From positions 1-24,352 of IMG/VR virus record IMGVR_UViG_3300021077_000171: a stretch of DNA of 24,352 bases; one strand, 5' to 3'. The translations under genes were made by a program, and so were the position numbers. The stretch comes from a virus. The notes beneath the pieces are model-generated. The model made no database searches. It was not told the origin of the DNA and saw only the letters and a program-made list of their open reading frames with translations. Of the stretch, positions 7,604-15,147 are shown piece by piece. The stretch's first letter is position 1, and each line of letters starts with the position of its first letter.

Positions 7604-8385
7604 TGTGTTTCAACCAACATATCAATTTGAGGCAACCCATTCATCGCATCTCGGACCAGTATACGGTCGTCGGCAATCAGTCCACCTCGATCGGCGAAGA
7701 TCATGTTTCCCGCTATCATCGACTCGAACATATCCTGTGGAATCTGGAATCCATCTTCAAGTGTTTTGAAACTTGTGAGATTGTCGTTTACAAGCTTCAC
7801 CTGAAAATCAAGAATTCGGGTCGGTGAATACGTCTTCTCATTCCGAAGCGCATCGCCGATCGTAGGAATCTTAAAGGTCATGACCTTGAATACCTTATCT
7901 TCCCAGCCCAACTCTTTTTGTCCAGCAAGTTTTTTATCAATTCGTCTTTGCCATCCTCGATTCAAAGTGACTGTCAACGAACCAATAACGCCTTTGTTGT
8001 CCGGTATTTTCAGGGATTCAAGGTCAATATCTACGAAGTTTGTTGAATTACAACGACCGCATCGGCACTGTTGGCGCTTTAAGACCGATCCAAACGTTTC
8101 CGCGTGCCCTGCAACCAATATGGCTGCCGCATCCGGTAACGGAATATGCTTTACAATTTCAGGAATCTTTTTACCAGAGGATTCCTCGAATTCATAAGAA
8201 ACATTTTTGCTGCCAAGCGTATTCAATAAACCCGACAGCACACTCGCCGTCCAGGTCTGGGGTTTCTCGTGACGCATGGCTTCATTATGAATAATTCTTT
8301 CCATAAAACCACCAACCAAGTTCACATCAAACGATGTGATGTCTTCGTCTTGGTAGGTAAATCCAATAGGCAACACCCTTTTCAT
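7534..8385 (-). CDS. Tail/baseplate-hub assembly chaperone (G part), zinc-binding type
   Basis: The 283-residue protein lies between tail tube and tape measure, the invariant place of tail assembly chaperones, and its 3' end carries a -1 slippery site. It resembles T4 gp26-like baseplate hub assembly chaperones. It starts with LPIGFTYQDEDITSFDVNLV, has AILVAGHAETFGSV, then a Cys cluster CRCGRC (C107, C109, C112), and near the end a second pair QCGEC (C262, C265). Together these could bind one zinc. The start ATG at 8385 follows AAGGAG-CGTTT. The chaperone is thought to coat the tape measure during tail assembly and not to remain in the virion. Zero-frame termination gives 283 aa and the frameshift gives 355 aa. 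Confidence 0.7.
   Translation of the reverse strand: MKRVLPIGFTYQDEDITSFDVNLVGGFMERIIHNEAMRHEKPQTWTASVLSGLLNTLGSKNVSYEFEESSGKKIPEIVKHIPLPDAAAILVAGHAETFGSVLKRQQCRCGRCNSTNFVDIDLESLKIPDNKGVIGSLTVTLNRGWQRRIDKKLAGQKELGWEDKVFKVMTFKIPTIGDALRNEKTYSPTRILDFQVKLVNDNLTSFKTLEDGFQIPQDMFESMIAGNMIFADRGGLIADDRILVRDAMNGLPQIDMLVETQCGECQTTIKTALDYASFFPLVS
7549..7555 (-). promoter_or_regulatory. Programmed -1 frameshift slippery heptamer T_TTT_TTT
   Basis: On the minus strand seven consecutive Ts occur in the zero frame as TCT TTT TTT CCC. This is an X_XXY_YYZ site with all Ts, which allows both tRNAs to re-pair after slipping back one base. The zero frame ends 17-19 nt further on at TAG. The -1 frame stays open for 76 codons. 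Confidence 0.65.
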
Positions 8386-8453
8386 AAACGCTCCTTGTAT
8401 GTGTATGGTATGAGCATGCCGGTCAGCTCATGCCAACCGGCATCTCACTGTGA

Positions 8454-8897
8454 TTACGAGATCGCTGTGTACGTTTCTTCCCAGTGATCAACGTGGGCTT
8501 GAATCTTTTGATCAGACTTCGCACTGTCGCCTTTGGCGTTGGTATCGAAATCCGTCAACGAATAATCAGGGAAGATCATCCCAGTAAAGGCGATGCTCAA
8601 CACCTGCTTGCCATGTCGATGCTGAGTCAAGACACCATTGACCTTCTTGCCAGCAAGCGTATCGTCAAAAAATCCTGCGAAGGTTTTATCATCTGCAGAA
8701 CCATCACGGGTACGGATCATTGTAACCTGTCCGCATTCCTCGATTCCATCGCTGAAATTGAGTTGCTGATTGGTTCCGGCGTCAACCGTAGTCATAACGC
8801 CAGTTTTCTTAGACATCCCCTGCAGCTTGTGAAATGCAGGAGCTACAAGTCCGGGCAAACTCAACGTCCACCCATTGACAGGAATTAAATCATTCAT
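8454..8897 (-). CDS. Tail tube (core) protein
   Basis: This 147-residue protein follows the tail sheath and precedes the chaperone and tape measure genes, the standard tube position. It begins with LIPVNGWTLSLPGLVAPAF and ends with QAHVDHWEETYTAI, a usual pattern of gp19/gpFII-type tube proteins that form hexameric rings by pairing long beta-hairpins. A strand-rich core (KVNGVLTQHRHGKQVLSIAF) fits that fold. The start at 8897 follows AAAGGAG with a 7-nt spacer, directly after a 16-bp palindrome. As a high-copy structural protein it probably needs high expression, and both sheath and tube genes have strong SDs and clear gaps before them. Confidence 0.8.
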   Translation of the reverse strand: MNDLIPVNGWTLSLPGLVAPAFHKLQGMSKKTGVMTTVDAGTNQQLNFSDGIEECGQVTMIRTRDGSADDKTFAGFFDDTLAGKKVNGVLTQHRHGKQVLSIAFTGMIFPDYSLTDFDTNAKGDSAKSDQKIQAHVDHWEETYTAIS

Positions 8898-8912
8898 AAA
8901 TCGTTCTCCTTT

Positions 8913-8928
8913 GTCTCACCGGTGAGAC
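8913..8928 (-). promoter_or_regulatory. Perfect 16-bp palindrome before the tail tube gene
   Basis: GTCTCACCGGTGAGAC sits in the sheath-tube gap and touches the SD of the tube gene (AAAGGAG begins 2 nt downstream). In RNA it would form a 6-bp stem with a CCGG loop. No T-tract follows, so it is not a terminator. It could protect the tube mRNA or control its ribosome site. Confidence 0.4.
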
Positions 8929-8950
8929 TAATTGTTTTCAGTTAAGTTTT

Positions 8951-10465
8951 TTAGGTCGCTTCGGGCGCTGGTGCAGTCGTGGGAACTGGTTCATTTGCAC
9001 TTACTGTAAGAGCATCCCGGGTCTGGAAGATATTGATGGTTCCGGACTCGATCGCTTCCACAGGATGGAACGTAAAGTCAGCTTGCAACTCTCCATTGTC
9101 TTCCATCTGCACGGTGTTGTTTTCGTCATCGCATTTCACCTGGACGTTATTGTCATAACCACCGCGGTCATTGAACGCACCGTTTTTCCAGCAATCTTGC
9201 GCGAAGAACGTCAGGTCATCGAACACCTTTTTGCGCGTTTTCGTATTCGGCGGTTCCTGTTCAAGCCACATGAAGCTGTTCTGGAACGAAGAGATGAACC
9301 AGTTCGTCATCCTGCGGACGTGAATGGAATAATACTTCCGTAACGTCGAGAACGTGCGCGATGTCCGAACAATATTGCTCTTGCCCGGAATATACTGCAC
9401 CGGATTGAATCCAGTTGCATTTAACGCTTTCAGCTCATCCGGTCCATAGATCGGGAATTCAAGCTGATAAACGTCAACCAATGCCGTGGTTTCGCCCGCA
9501 GGAGCAACCCACGGGAAACCACCACGATCGCGACATTTCCTGACCCAGCCAGCTCCAAGAGCATGACCCATCATCGGCACCTCAACGGTTCCGCCGTTGC
9601 CATCGTCAACCTCTCCCCACGACCGATAGCCAGCCATAAAGCTCTTCACTTTTAACAACGTCTCATACGTTGTTCCCAGCGTATCGACTCCCATACCATA
9701 AGGAGACGCAATCACACCGATGATCTTTGCCTGTCCCTCGATATAGGTCTGCAGCGAAGTCGCTGCATCAACACCATGAATATCGCAGTTCATAAGCGCA
9801 GACAAAGGCAGGCCATTGAACAATGGATAGTTGGTTTCATAACCACCGAGATCAATTGCAGCCACACCATCAGCACCAGTAGCCAACTGCGTCATCGCAG
9901 ACGTTGCCGTTGGCAACGTTGCCGGAGTCGTGACCGTAACCGCAACGTAATACGAGTTTCCGTTGACGATCTGACTGACATTCGCATTCGAGAGATATAA
10001 CCATTTCTCTACCAACTGCGGAGTCGAGTCATTCGGTCCCTGATAATACACAAACAGATCACGATGACCTGTGGGATCTGCGAGCGATGCCAAGATCGAA
10101 ACCCACGTGTTGTTACCGTCTTTGCCGGGACTAAGATTTCCCTTAACCGCCGACTGGATCGTCCACGTTGTCGACACCAGCGTCGCCGTGACCGCATCGG
10201 AAGCAACAATCCTACTGCCGTAGAATTTCGCACCATATGCACCACAATTCTTGAACAAACCCCGACGAATATAACCGCCGAGATAGCTCGAATCCAAAGC
10301 TCCGAATACCTTTTGATCTTCCGTGGGGCTATACACCGGAACCGCCGCACCAACTGGGCCGCGGCGAGATGTAAACAATCCACCGAAAACAAAGATATCA
10401 CTAGGGCTAACTTGAGGCGAATCAGCCGATTCACGCTCATTTACAGAAATTCCTATGCCACTCAT
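8951..10465 (-). CDS. Contractile tail sheath protein
   Basis: The 504-residue protein has clear sheath features. The N-terminal arm contains GISVNERESADSPQVSPSDIFVFGG. After it comes an RRGPVGAAVPVYSPTEDQKVFGALD segment (family: G.....p..v.s..df...fG) and YIRRGLFKNCGAYGAKFYGSRIV (aVr.fF.NGG....vvRv). The C-terminal half carries the conserved sheath core: TLGTTYETLLKVKSFMAGY, DGPDEL-like YGPDELKALNATGFNPVQYIPG, the ARTF-like VRTSRTFST segment, FHPVEAIESGTINIFQ (lrp..pae.I.l.......), and a Pro/Ala-rich tail. The sheath contracts to drive the tube through the cell envelope. The start ATG at 10465 has AAAGGAG-AATCATT upstream. Confidence 0.92.
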   Translation of the reverse strand: MSGIGISVNERESADSPQVSPSDIFVFGGLFTSRRGPVGAAVPVYSPTEDQKVFGALDSSYLGGYIRRGLFKNCGAYGAKFYGSRIVASDAVTATLVSTTWTIQSAVKGNLSPGKDGNNTWVSILASLADPTGHRDLFVYYQGPNDSTPQLVEKWLYLSNANVSQIVNGNSYYVAVTVTTPATLPTATSAMTQLATGADGVAAIDLGGYETNYPLFNGLPLSALMNCDIHGVDAATSLQTYIEGQAKIIGVIASPYGMGVDTLGTTYETLLKVKSFMAGYRSWGEVDDGNGGTVEVPMMGHALGAGWVRKCRDRGGFPWVAPAGETTALVDVYQLEFPIYGPDELKALNATGFNPVQYIPGKSNIVRTSRTFSTLRKYYSIHVRRMTNWFISSFQNSFMWLEQEPPNTKTRKKVFDDLTFFAQDCWKNGAFNDRGGYDNNVQVKCDDENNTVQMEDNGELQADFTFHPVEAIESGTINIFQTRDALTVSANEPVPTTAPAPEAT

Positions 10466-10484
10466 AATGATTCTCCTTTATAGA

Positions 10485-10679
10485 TTATTCAGGTTTCGCC
10501 GTGATCGAGATCGCACCGGCTTTGATAAGGTCTTTGCAGTGTTGACTCGTACACACAATTTCAGCAACATGCTCGACCGTGCCAAACGGCTTTAATATCA
10601 ATGATTTCGGCTCGTTGTTTTCTTTGTAACAAATCGAAAGCAAAAAATTCTTATTATTTCTCAATACATTGTCAGTCAC
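10485..10679 (-). CDS. Small protein of unknown function upstream of tail sheath
   Basis: A 64-residue protein is read from GTG at 10679, well placed behind AGGAGG. It contains FLLSICYKENNEPKSLILKPFGTVEHV and ends in AGAISITAKPE, with three Cys and no obvious zinc pair spacing. It lies in a gap of exactly its own size between the tail-terminator-like gene and sheath, on the same strand as all neighbours, so it is likely real. I do not recognise a family. Small ORFs at this place in contractile-tail operons are usually uncharacterised. Confidence 0.6.
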   Translation of the reverse strand: MTDNVLRNNKNFLLSICYKENNEPKSLILKPFGTVEHVAEIVCTSQHCKDLIKAGAISITAKPE

Positions 10680-10687
10680 AAATCCTC

Positions 10688-11281
10688 CTAAGACTGAATC
10701 GAAATTTTAATTTCATCACCACCGTCGTCATCGTCTTCAACACCCTCAGTTGATTCAACCGTGAAATCGGTAACAGCTTTCACAGTCTTACCAGGCAACA
10801 ACGACAACGGTACAATCACTTCATACGTAAATACATCCTCGAACACACCATCGGCAATAACGGGAGTCGGAACAATGCTCTGGATGAAGACATCGAACCT
10901 CTGATCGCTAATCGTAATCCAACGCTGACCTTCTTCATTTTTGAACGCCGTCAGTCCTAATCGCATCAACTCCAATGCATCATCGTATCTATTGCTACAC
11001 ATCGTTACCTGAAACAAGAACCGGCTTCGAATCGGCGGCGGCGTCAACGTGACCGTATGGTCTGTGGCGTTATACTGTTTCTGCCTTTCGACCCAAACAA
11101 ATTCATCCGGAGTCGGCGCAATCGGTTGCACGACAATCTCAGGATAAACAGGTGCCGTCTTCTCTTTCGGTTGCGGATTAAAAAACTTCGCCTTTACCGG
11201 AACATTCGTCCGCACCATCGCGCCAGCGAATACATCCATAAACGATTGATTCACTGTGAGCATGTCGATGGGATTGCTCAT
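10688..11281 (-). CDS. Probable tail terminator / tail completion protein
   Basis: The 197-residue protein lies between the gp10-like tail completion gene and the sheath, where the tail terminator is usually encoded. It has an N-terminal helix (MLTVNQSFMDVFAGAMVR) and a central strand-helix part with SRFLFQVTMCSNRYDDALELMRLGLTAF. Further strands around QRFDVFIQSIVPTPVIADGVFEDVFTYEVIVPL follow, which fits the small alpha-beta terminator fold of T4 gp15-type proteins. The C-terminus is very acidic (EGVEDDDDGGDE). Translation is coupled to the preceding gene by an ATGA overlap, with AGGAAG upstream. The assignment rests on position and fold-like pattern, not on a strong motif. Confidence 0.5.
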   Translation of the reverse strand: MSNPIDMLTVNQSFMDVFAGAMVRTNVPVKAKFFNPQPKEKTAPVYPEIVVQPIAPTPDEFVWVERQKQYNATDHTVTLTPPPIRSRFLFQVTMCSNRYDDALELMRLGLTAFKNEEGQRWITISDQRFDVFIQSIVPTPVIADGVFEDVFTYEVIVPLSLLPGKTVKAVTDFTVESTEGVEDDDDGGDEIKISIQS

Positions 11282-11769
11282 ACGAACACTTCCTCTTTAA
11301 CCTCGGTCACAATCGATTGCAATACCGAACTCAACTTGGATTTCAGTTCCTGTAACGTCAACCGATACAGTGGTCGCGCCGGCATTCCCGTTTCAACGCT
11401 TCCATATTCATGGATAAGCGCAAGCAACGCCATATCGATTCCACCTTTATGCTGCTTTCCACCTTTTACACCCACGAACGCTTTGCCAACGGCGATATCA
11501 TAGATCTTGATGTTTTGCATTAACTCGCCGGTCGCAATCAATATTCTTGAGTCAAGTCCATGACTCTCTTTCCACTGCCGATACCATTCATTCAACGGAG
11601 CCAATGGCAGATCCTGACTTTCAAGATGTTGCAACAACGCTTCATGGTATCTGGTCGCAATGCCAGTGACAACTCGTTGCTGCAGCGTCTTCACAAATTT
11701 TGGCATCGACGACATCACCCGCTTTGTCTTCGCCCAGTCACCAGTCATTGTCACGTCAAAACTATCCAT
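11278..11769 (-). CDS. Virion morphogenesis / HK97 gp10-like tail completion protein
   Basis: The 163-residue protein shows the typical gp10/Mu gpG-type features. An N-terminal part contains an amphipathic helix. A central GLDSRILIATGELMQNIKI matches (L..tG.L..si...), and FVGVKGGKQHKGG is a beta-hairpin. Near the end comes the diagnostic ALIHEYGSVETGMPARPLY (iH.fG....iPaRPf), followed by a terminal helix. These proteins act at the head-tail joint, completing tails before head attachment. It overlaps the previous gene by 8 nt and the next by 4 nt, showing a coupled connector block. Confidence 0.75.
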   Translation of the reverse strand: MDSFDVTMTGDWAKTKRVMSSMPKFVKTLQQRVVTGIATRYHEALLQHLESQDLPLAPLNEWYRQWKESHGLDSRILIATGELMQNIKIYDIAVGKAFVGVKGGKQHKGGIDMALLALIHEYGSVETGMPARPLYRLTLQELKSKLSSVLQSIVTEVKEEVFV

Positions 11770-12193
11770 TTAACGGCCTTCGCTTATGACATCCAAGAAC
11801 CATTGCTATTGAAGACTCAAACATATCCGGCCTCGGCTTAACACTCGAAATTTCAAACTCAACGCCTCCGGAAACTATCAGAGCGCGTTCACGCTCGATC
11901 ACAATCTTTTTCTTGTCCAGTTCCCACGTCGACAACACCACAATCAGATCCACATCCTCAACAACTCCAAGCTTATCCTTCACCTTGTCTTTTGGATTCG
12001 AATACGTGACGCCATACAGAGTCGTGTTCGATATAACCGAAGGATCTGTCGGAATCTCATTGCTGACTATTCCGAATGTGCTGTTGTCCTGAGCTTTTGG
12101 TTTCAAAAGTCGATAACCAACCGTAAGCTCCCAGTCATTCGACAGGAACTCGTAAAACTCTTTCTTCGTGCTTTTGAAATCCCACACATCCAT
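11762..12193 (-). CDS. Probable head-tail connector (stopper-type) protein
   Basis: The 143-residue protein follows the adaptor-like gene with a TAATG overlap and precedes the gp10-like gene. Its sequence is beta-rich: LTVGYRLLKPKAQ, NTTLYGVTYSNPKD, DVDLIVVLSTWELDKKKIVIERERALIV and a C-terminal strand MVLGCHKRRPL. This is compatible with a head-closure or stopper fold. I see no decisive motif, so the role is inferred from gene order (adaptor, stopper, gp10-like, terminator). Confidence 0.45.
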   Translation of the reverse strand: MDVWDFKSTKKEFYEFLSNDWELTVGYRLLKPKAQDNSTFGIVSNEIPTDPSVISNTTLYGVTYSNPKDKVKDKLGVVEDVDLIVVLSTWELDKKKIVIERERALIVSGGVEFEISSVKPRPDMFESSIAMVLGCHKRRPLNG

Positions 12194-12882
12194 TATGTTG
12201 TCACACCGATATATGGTTCTTTCGCGTCATCATTGAACTTGTTAATCAGTTTCCGTCCTTCTTCGTTATATCGTCCGAACAACGACGCAACTTCAAGCCC
12301 TTCAACCTGGAATCCGCGCTGGGCCAACATCTCCGGTGTCAAATCAACCAATGCATTTCCAAGGGCATGATTCATTACGTGCCTCCGGTTGTCAGGGATA
12401 AGATCGGCTTCAACAGGTATACCAAAACCAAAGAAGTCCCACGTGCAACCAGTCGCAAGAGCTGCGAAGAACTCGATTTCCTTTCGTTCCGGATAGACTC
12501 TGAAATCACCATAGTCGCGCTTATACTCATCACCGGGATATCGCCGATCGGTAATGTCTTCGAACCACTCGAAGTAATGATCACCCGGATAAATCTCATA
12601 CGACTTGGTCGGCAAACACCGGATGGTTCGGTCGTCCTTCCACACGATTTTGAGCAAAAGGATATTCGCAGGTATCGGCACAATGTTCGTAGGAACAACA
12701 AAAGTCAAACTCGTCTTTACCCAGAACTGTCGCTTTCGTGCCAATGCATGAATACCATTGTAAACGTAACCATTCAAAATCGTACCGTCATCGTCAGCAA
12801 AATACTTTTCCAAGTTTCTCTTGCCAAGCAATCGTTTCAGTTCCGAAACCAATGTTGGGGGCGTATAGGTTTGGTCAGCCAT
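12193..12882 (-). CDS. Probable head-tail adaptor protein
   Basis: The 229-residue protein begins 1 nt after the MuF gene's stop codon. The N-terminal portion has a helix (TLVSELKRLLGK), then ILNGYVYNGIHALARKRQFWVK, resembling adaptor proteins of the T7 gp11/P22 gp4 type, which typically have D......w....l..iN.a...ia.r. A beta-rich middle with repeated Tyr/Trp (SYEIYPGDHYFEWFEDITDRRYPGD) and a C-terminal helical part containing RRHVMNHALGNALVDLTPEML follow. Such proteins form the ring below the portal. No portal gene is present in this window. The SD is weak, so translation probably depends on coupling to the MuF gene. Confidence 0.5.
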   Translation of the reverse strand: MADQTYTPPTLVSELKRLLGKRNLEKYFADDDGTILNGYVYNGIHALARKRQFWVKTSLTFVVPTNIVPIPANILLLKIVWKDDRTIRCLPTKSYEIYPGDHYFEWFEDITDRRYPGDEYKRDYGDFRVYPERKEIEFFAALATGCTWDFFGFGIPVEADLIPDNRRHVMNHALGNALVDLTPEMLAQRGFQVEGLEVASLFGRYNEEGRKLINKFNDDAKEPYIGVTT

Positions 12883-12883
12883 A

Positions 12884-14590
12884 TTATTGCGGATTCACCG
12901 GTCCAAAGTATTTATCAAATAAGGCAACGATCTTCATTACGGTATCGTCACCCAGTTCAGTTCGTATTCGCAACGCCAACTCTCTCAAATCAGCATTCCG
13001 TGTCACATACCATGACACCATTTCAGCAAAATGCTCCTTGACATTCTTCGTAGCTTGTTCGTCAATGTAGACACCCAGCGGTTTCGTCATCTTCCAGTTG
13101 CCGGCTTCAAAGATATTGCCACCGCCAACATTCTCCCACGCCAAGTCTGCAAACTCTTTAAAGAATTCCGGAGCACTGTAATGGATGCTGTGTCCGATTT
13201 CGTGAACAACCGTCCAGCCAAAGTCACCGCCTTCACTGCTCTTGGGGTCAATGAAAATCGATCGATGCTCAAGCGAATACACGGCCAATTCGTTTTCTGC
13301 CAGATCTTCACGGATGATATTGGTCAACTTCATATTCGACTTCATCTGCTCATACGGCATCACGTCCATGGTATCGGCCATGATGTTCATTTCGTCAAGC
13401 GCAAACTCATCGTCAACACTGATTCCATAGATGTCCTGCATATACTTGGCAGCATCAGCAGGATTAACAAAGGCACCAATCCGTTCCGCATTGAAATACG
13501 GTTCGGGTGCCGGCATCTTCTCGACTTCTGAGATGTAGTTTCTGATTCCGCGTTCATCCGGTTGCGTCGGTTTCAAGATCGACTGACCGGTTTCATATTC
13601 GCAGTAGCAACCACAGTTGATGACGTTGTTGGCGCTGGCCCCCGGATCGTGCGGCCTCATCATTTCCTCGCCATCTACCGTAAACCGTTCATTGAACTTT
13701 AACGTGGTTCCGGCCACTGCCTTATGCGATTTTCTTGCACTGGCACGAATCAGTTGATACCACGTCTTCAACACCTCGACACCAAACCGTTCTCGATATT
13801 CGTTGGCAAACTCATACTCACCAAAGTTGGCAGCATCCGCTACCTCGGTAATGGCGATCGTAGACGCATTGGACTTGTCACCAAGGACAGACTTGACTCG
13901 ATTGACCATTGTCGATCGATCGTCTCCATTGGCATAACCACTGGCAAGACTTGACTGCAGACGTTTCTTTAGGTTCTCAGTAATCGTTTGCGTCTTGATC
14001 TTGAAATCTTTGCCGAACAAATACTCATGCGCTTTGCGATTAAATTGACTCCACTGGGCATCAAAATTCACGTTGAACTTAATGCTAAAAGGCGGGTTCG
14101 CGCCAACCTGTTTGTATTGGATCTTTGTGGGTATGGACGCAACACTGCGCTCCGCGTACGGGAACAAGGACGTATTTGAATCAATGCCCTTGCTCTTTTT
14201 CCGGAACACCTCGTAGCGCTTGTCCGTGGCCAGACTCAGGTCTTTGTAGACCTGCTCGGTGCCGCCTCGAAGCGCAGATGTTTTTGAATTTGCGATCATA
14301 AGACCCAGCGTCAATAAAAAAGGCAAGCCATTGACTACATCCCCATTGGTCAGATTCAAGTTCTTGATAACCTCGGGATCATATTCCTGTCTTGCCTTTA
14401 TCGGAACATAGTTTATTTCAGCAACCTGTTTGTTCAAATACTGATAGACCTGGTCTCGTTCTTTAACTTCGTCTTTATCGGAGGGAACGTCCTCAATAAT
14501 GTCGTCGGTTACGTCATCATACAAACCACCCAACGACTTTTCCAACTCAGCGACATCCGGCCTAAAATCATACGAGTGATGTACTGGCAT
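12884..14590 (-). CDS. MuF-type head morphogenesis protein fused to a C-terminal HExxH metallopeptidase domain
   Basis: The first part of this 568-residue protein (about residues 200-335) has the MuF/SPP1 gp7 signature: an SLASGYANGDDRSTMVNRV helix, then AITEVADAANFGEYEFA, ASARKSHKAVAGTT with the conserved R..H, and MRPHDPGASANNVINCGC with Cys pairs (C326, C328, C330). MuF proteins sit near the portal and enter the capsid. The C-terminal part carries VVHEIGHSIHY (H463-E464-x-x-H467), followed by KEHFAEM (E519, E523), giving a zincin active site with a candidate third ligand. The middle (about 340-450) resembles a linker plus a small beta domain. The start overlaps the C2H2 gene by 23 nt and lacks an SD. 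The protease may act inside the capsid or be injected as an effector. Confidence 0.75.
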   Translation of the reverse strand: MPVHHSYDFRPDVAELEKSLGGLYDDVTDDIIEDVPSDKDEVKERDQVYQYLNKQVAEINYVPIKARQEYDPEVIKNLNLTNGDVVNGLPFLLTLGLMIANSKTSALRGGTEQVYKDLSLATDKRYEVFRKKSKGIDSNTSLFPYAERSVASIPTKIQYKQVGANPPFSIKFNVNFDAQWSQFNRKAHEYLFGKDFKIKTQTITENLKKRLQSSLASGYANGDDRSTMVNRVKSVLGDKSNASTIAITEVADAANFGEYEFANEYRERFGVEVLKTWYQLIRASARKSHKAVAGTTLKFNERFTVDGEEMMRPHDPGASANNVINCGCYCEYETGQSILKPTQPDERGIRNYISEVEKMPAPEPYFNAERIGAFVNPADAAKYMQDIYGISVDDEFALDEMNIMADTMDVMPYEQMKSNMKLTNIIREDLAENELAVYSLEHRSIFIDPKSSEGGDFGWTVVHEIGHSIHYSAPEFFKEFADLAWENVGGGNIFEAGNWKMTKPLGVYIDEQATKNVKEHFAEMVSWYVTRNADLRELALRIRTELGDDTVMKIVALFDKYFGPVNPQ

Positions 14591-15059
14591 TGGTTGTGTG
14601 TGCGCTATTCATGTGAATCTGCAGTTTACGTTTTGACGGAAACTTTAGTTCGCACTTTGTGCAGGGAAACTTTTTTGTATCAACAGATTCATCAGCCATG
14701 GCATCTGTTTCCGCTGCAGGGGATGTAGTATCAGCATTGACTACTGCATCAGTTGCCGCGGCATTTTCCAGAGGTTGTTCCGGTTGGACCGGAACATTGA
14801 GCGCAGATTCAATCGGAACAACAACGACCTGAGTATTTTCTGCTTCACCAATGTTCTCCTTGGATTGGGTTGAAACGGCTTTTGCTTTTTGATTTATCTC
14901 ATGTTCTGCTTTTTTAAGATCTACACACTCCCAGCCGCGCTCGCCATGCATAGAAACAGCATGATGTGCGGATACAAGAACCGATTGGCCTGGTGCAACA
15001 AGTTGACCAAGGTGACGTGTTGCAATCGTGCCATTGTATCGTAATTCATGGTTATCCAT
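14568..15059 (-). CDS. Phage protein with C-terminal C2H2 zinc finger, following the capsid gene
   Basis: The chosen start at ATG 15059 lies 7 nt after AGGAG and gives 163 aa. Longer versions would begin inside the intercistronic hairpin. Residues 1-45 form a small domain (GTIATRHLGQLVAPGQSVLVSA, then GERGWECVDL). A low-complexity Ala/Glu/Val/Pro linker follows. The last 30 residues contain a textbook C2H2 finger: C-x2-C-x3-F-x5-L-x2-H-x4-H, introduced by a Phe-Pro pair. The protein sits between the capsid polyprotein and the MuF protein, so it may be a head decoration or a DNA/RNA-binding protein that travels in the head. I do not recognise the N-terminal domain. Confidence 0.7.
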   Translation of the reverse strand: MDNHELRYNGTIATRHLGQLVAPGQSVLVSAHHAVSMHGERGWECVDLKKAEHEINQKAKAVSTQSKENIGEAENTQVVVVPIESALNVPVQPEQPLENAAATDAVVNADTTSPAAETDAMADESVDTKKFPCTKCELKFPSKRKLQIHMNSAHTTNASTSLV

Positions 15060-15089
15060 TGCCAAACTCCTGTTCATGATGGAATAAAG

Positions 15090-15122
15090 AGGGTGACTAG
15101 GGCCATACAACCTAGCCACCCT
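15090..15122 (-). terminator. Intercistronic hairpin after the capsid gene (attenuating terminator)
   Basis: A 12-bp stem with one mismatch (AGGGTGGCTAGG / CCTAGTCACCCT on the minus strand) lies 25 nt after the capsid stop and is followed by CTCTTTATTCC. It looks like a partial terminator or a 3'-end protector that keeps capsid mRNA more abundant than the downstream genes. The U-tract is interrupted, so termination would be incomplete. Confidence 0.5.
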
Positions 15123-15147
15123 TGGGGTTGCCTCGCGAGACACCTTC

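Noticed and set aside
15060-15143. A 28-residue longer start for the C2H2 protein
   Set aside because: It would begin inside the intercistronic hairpin. ATG 15059 has AGGAG at 7 nt.
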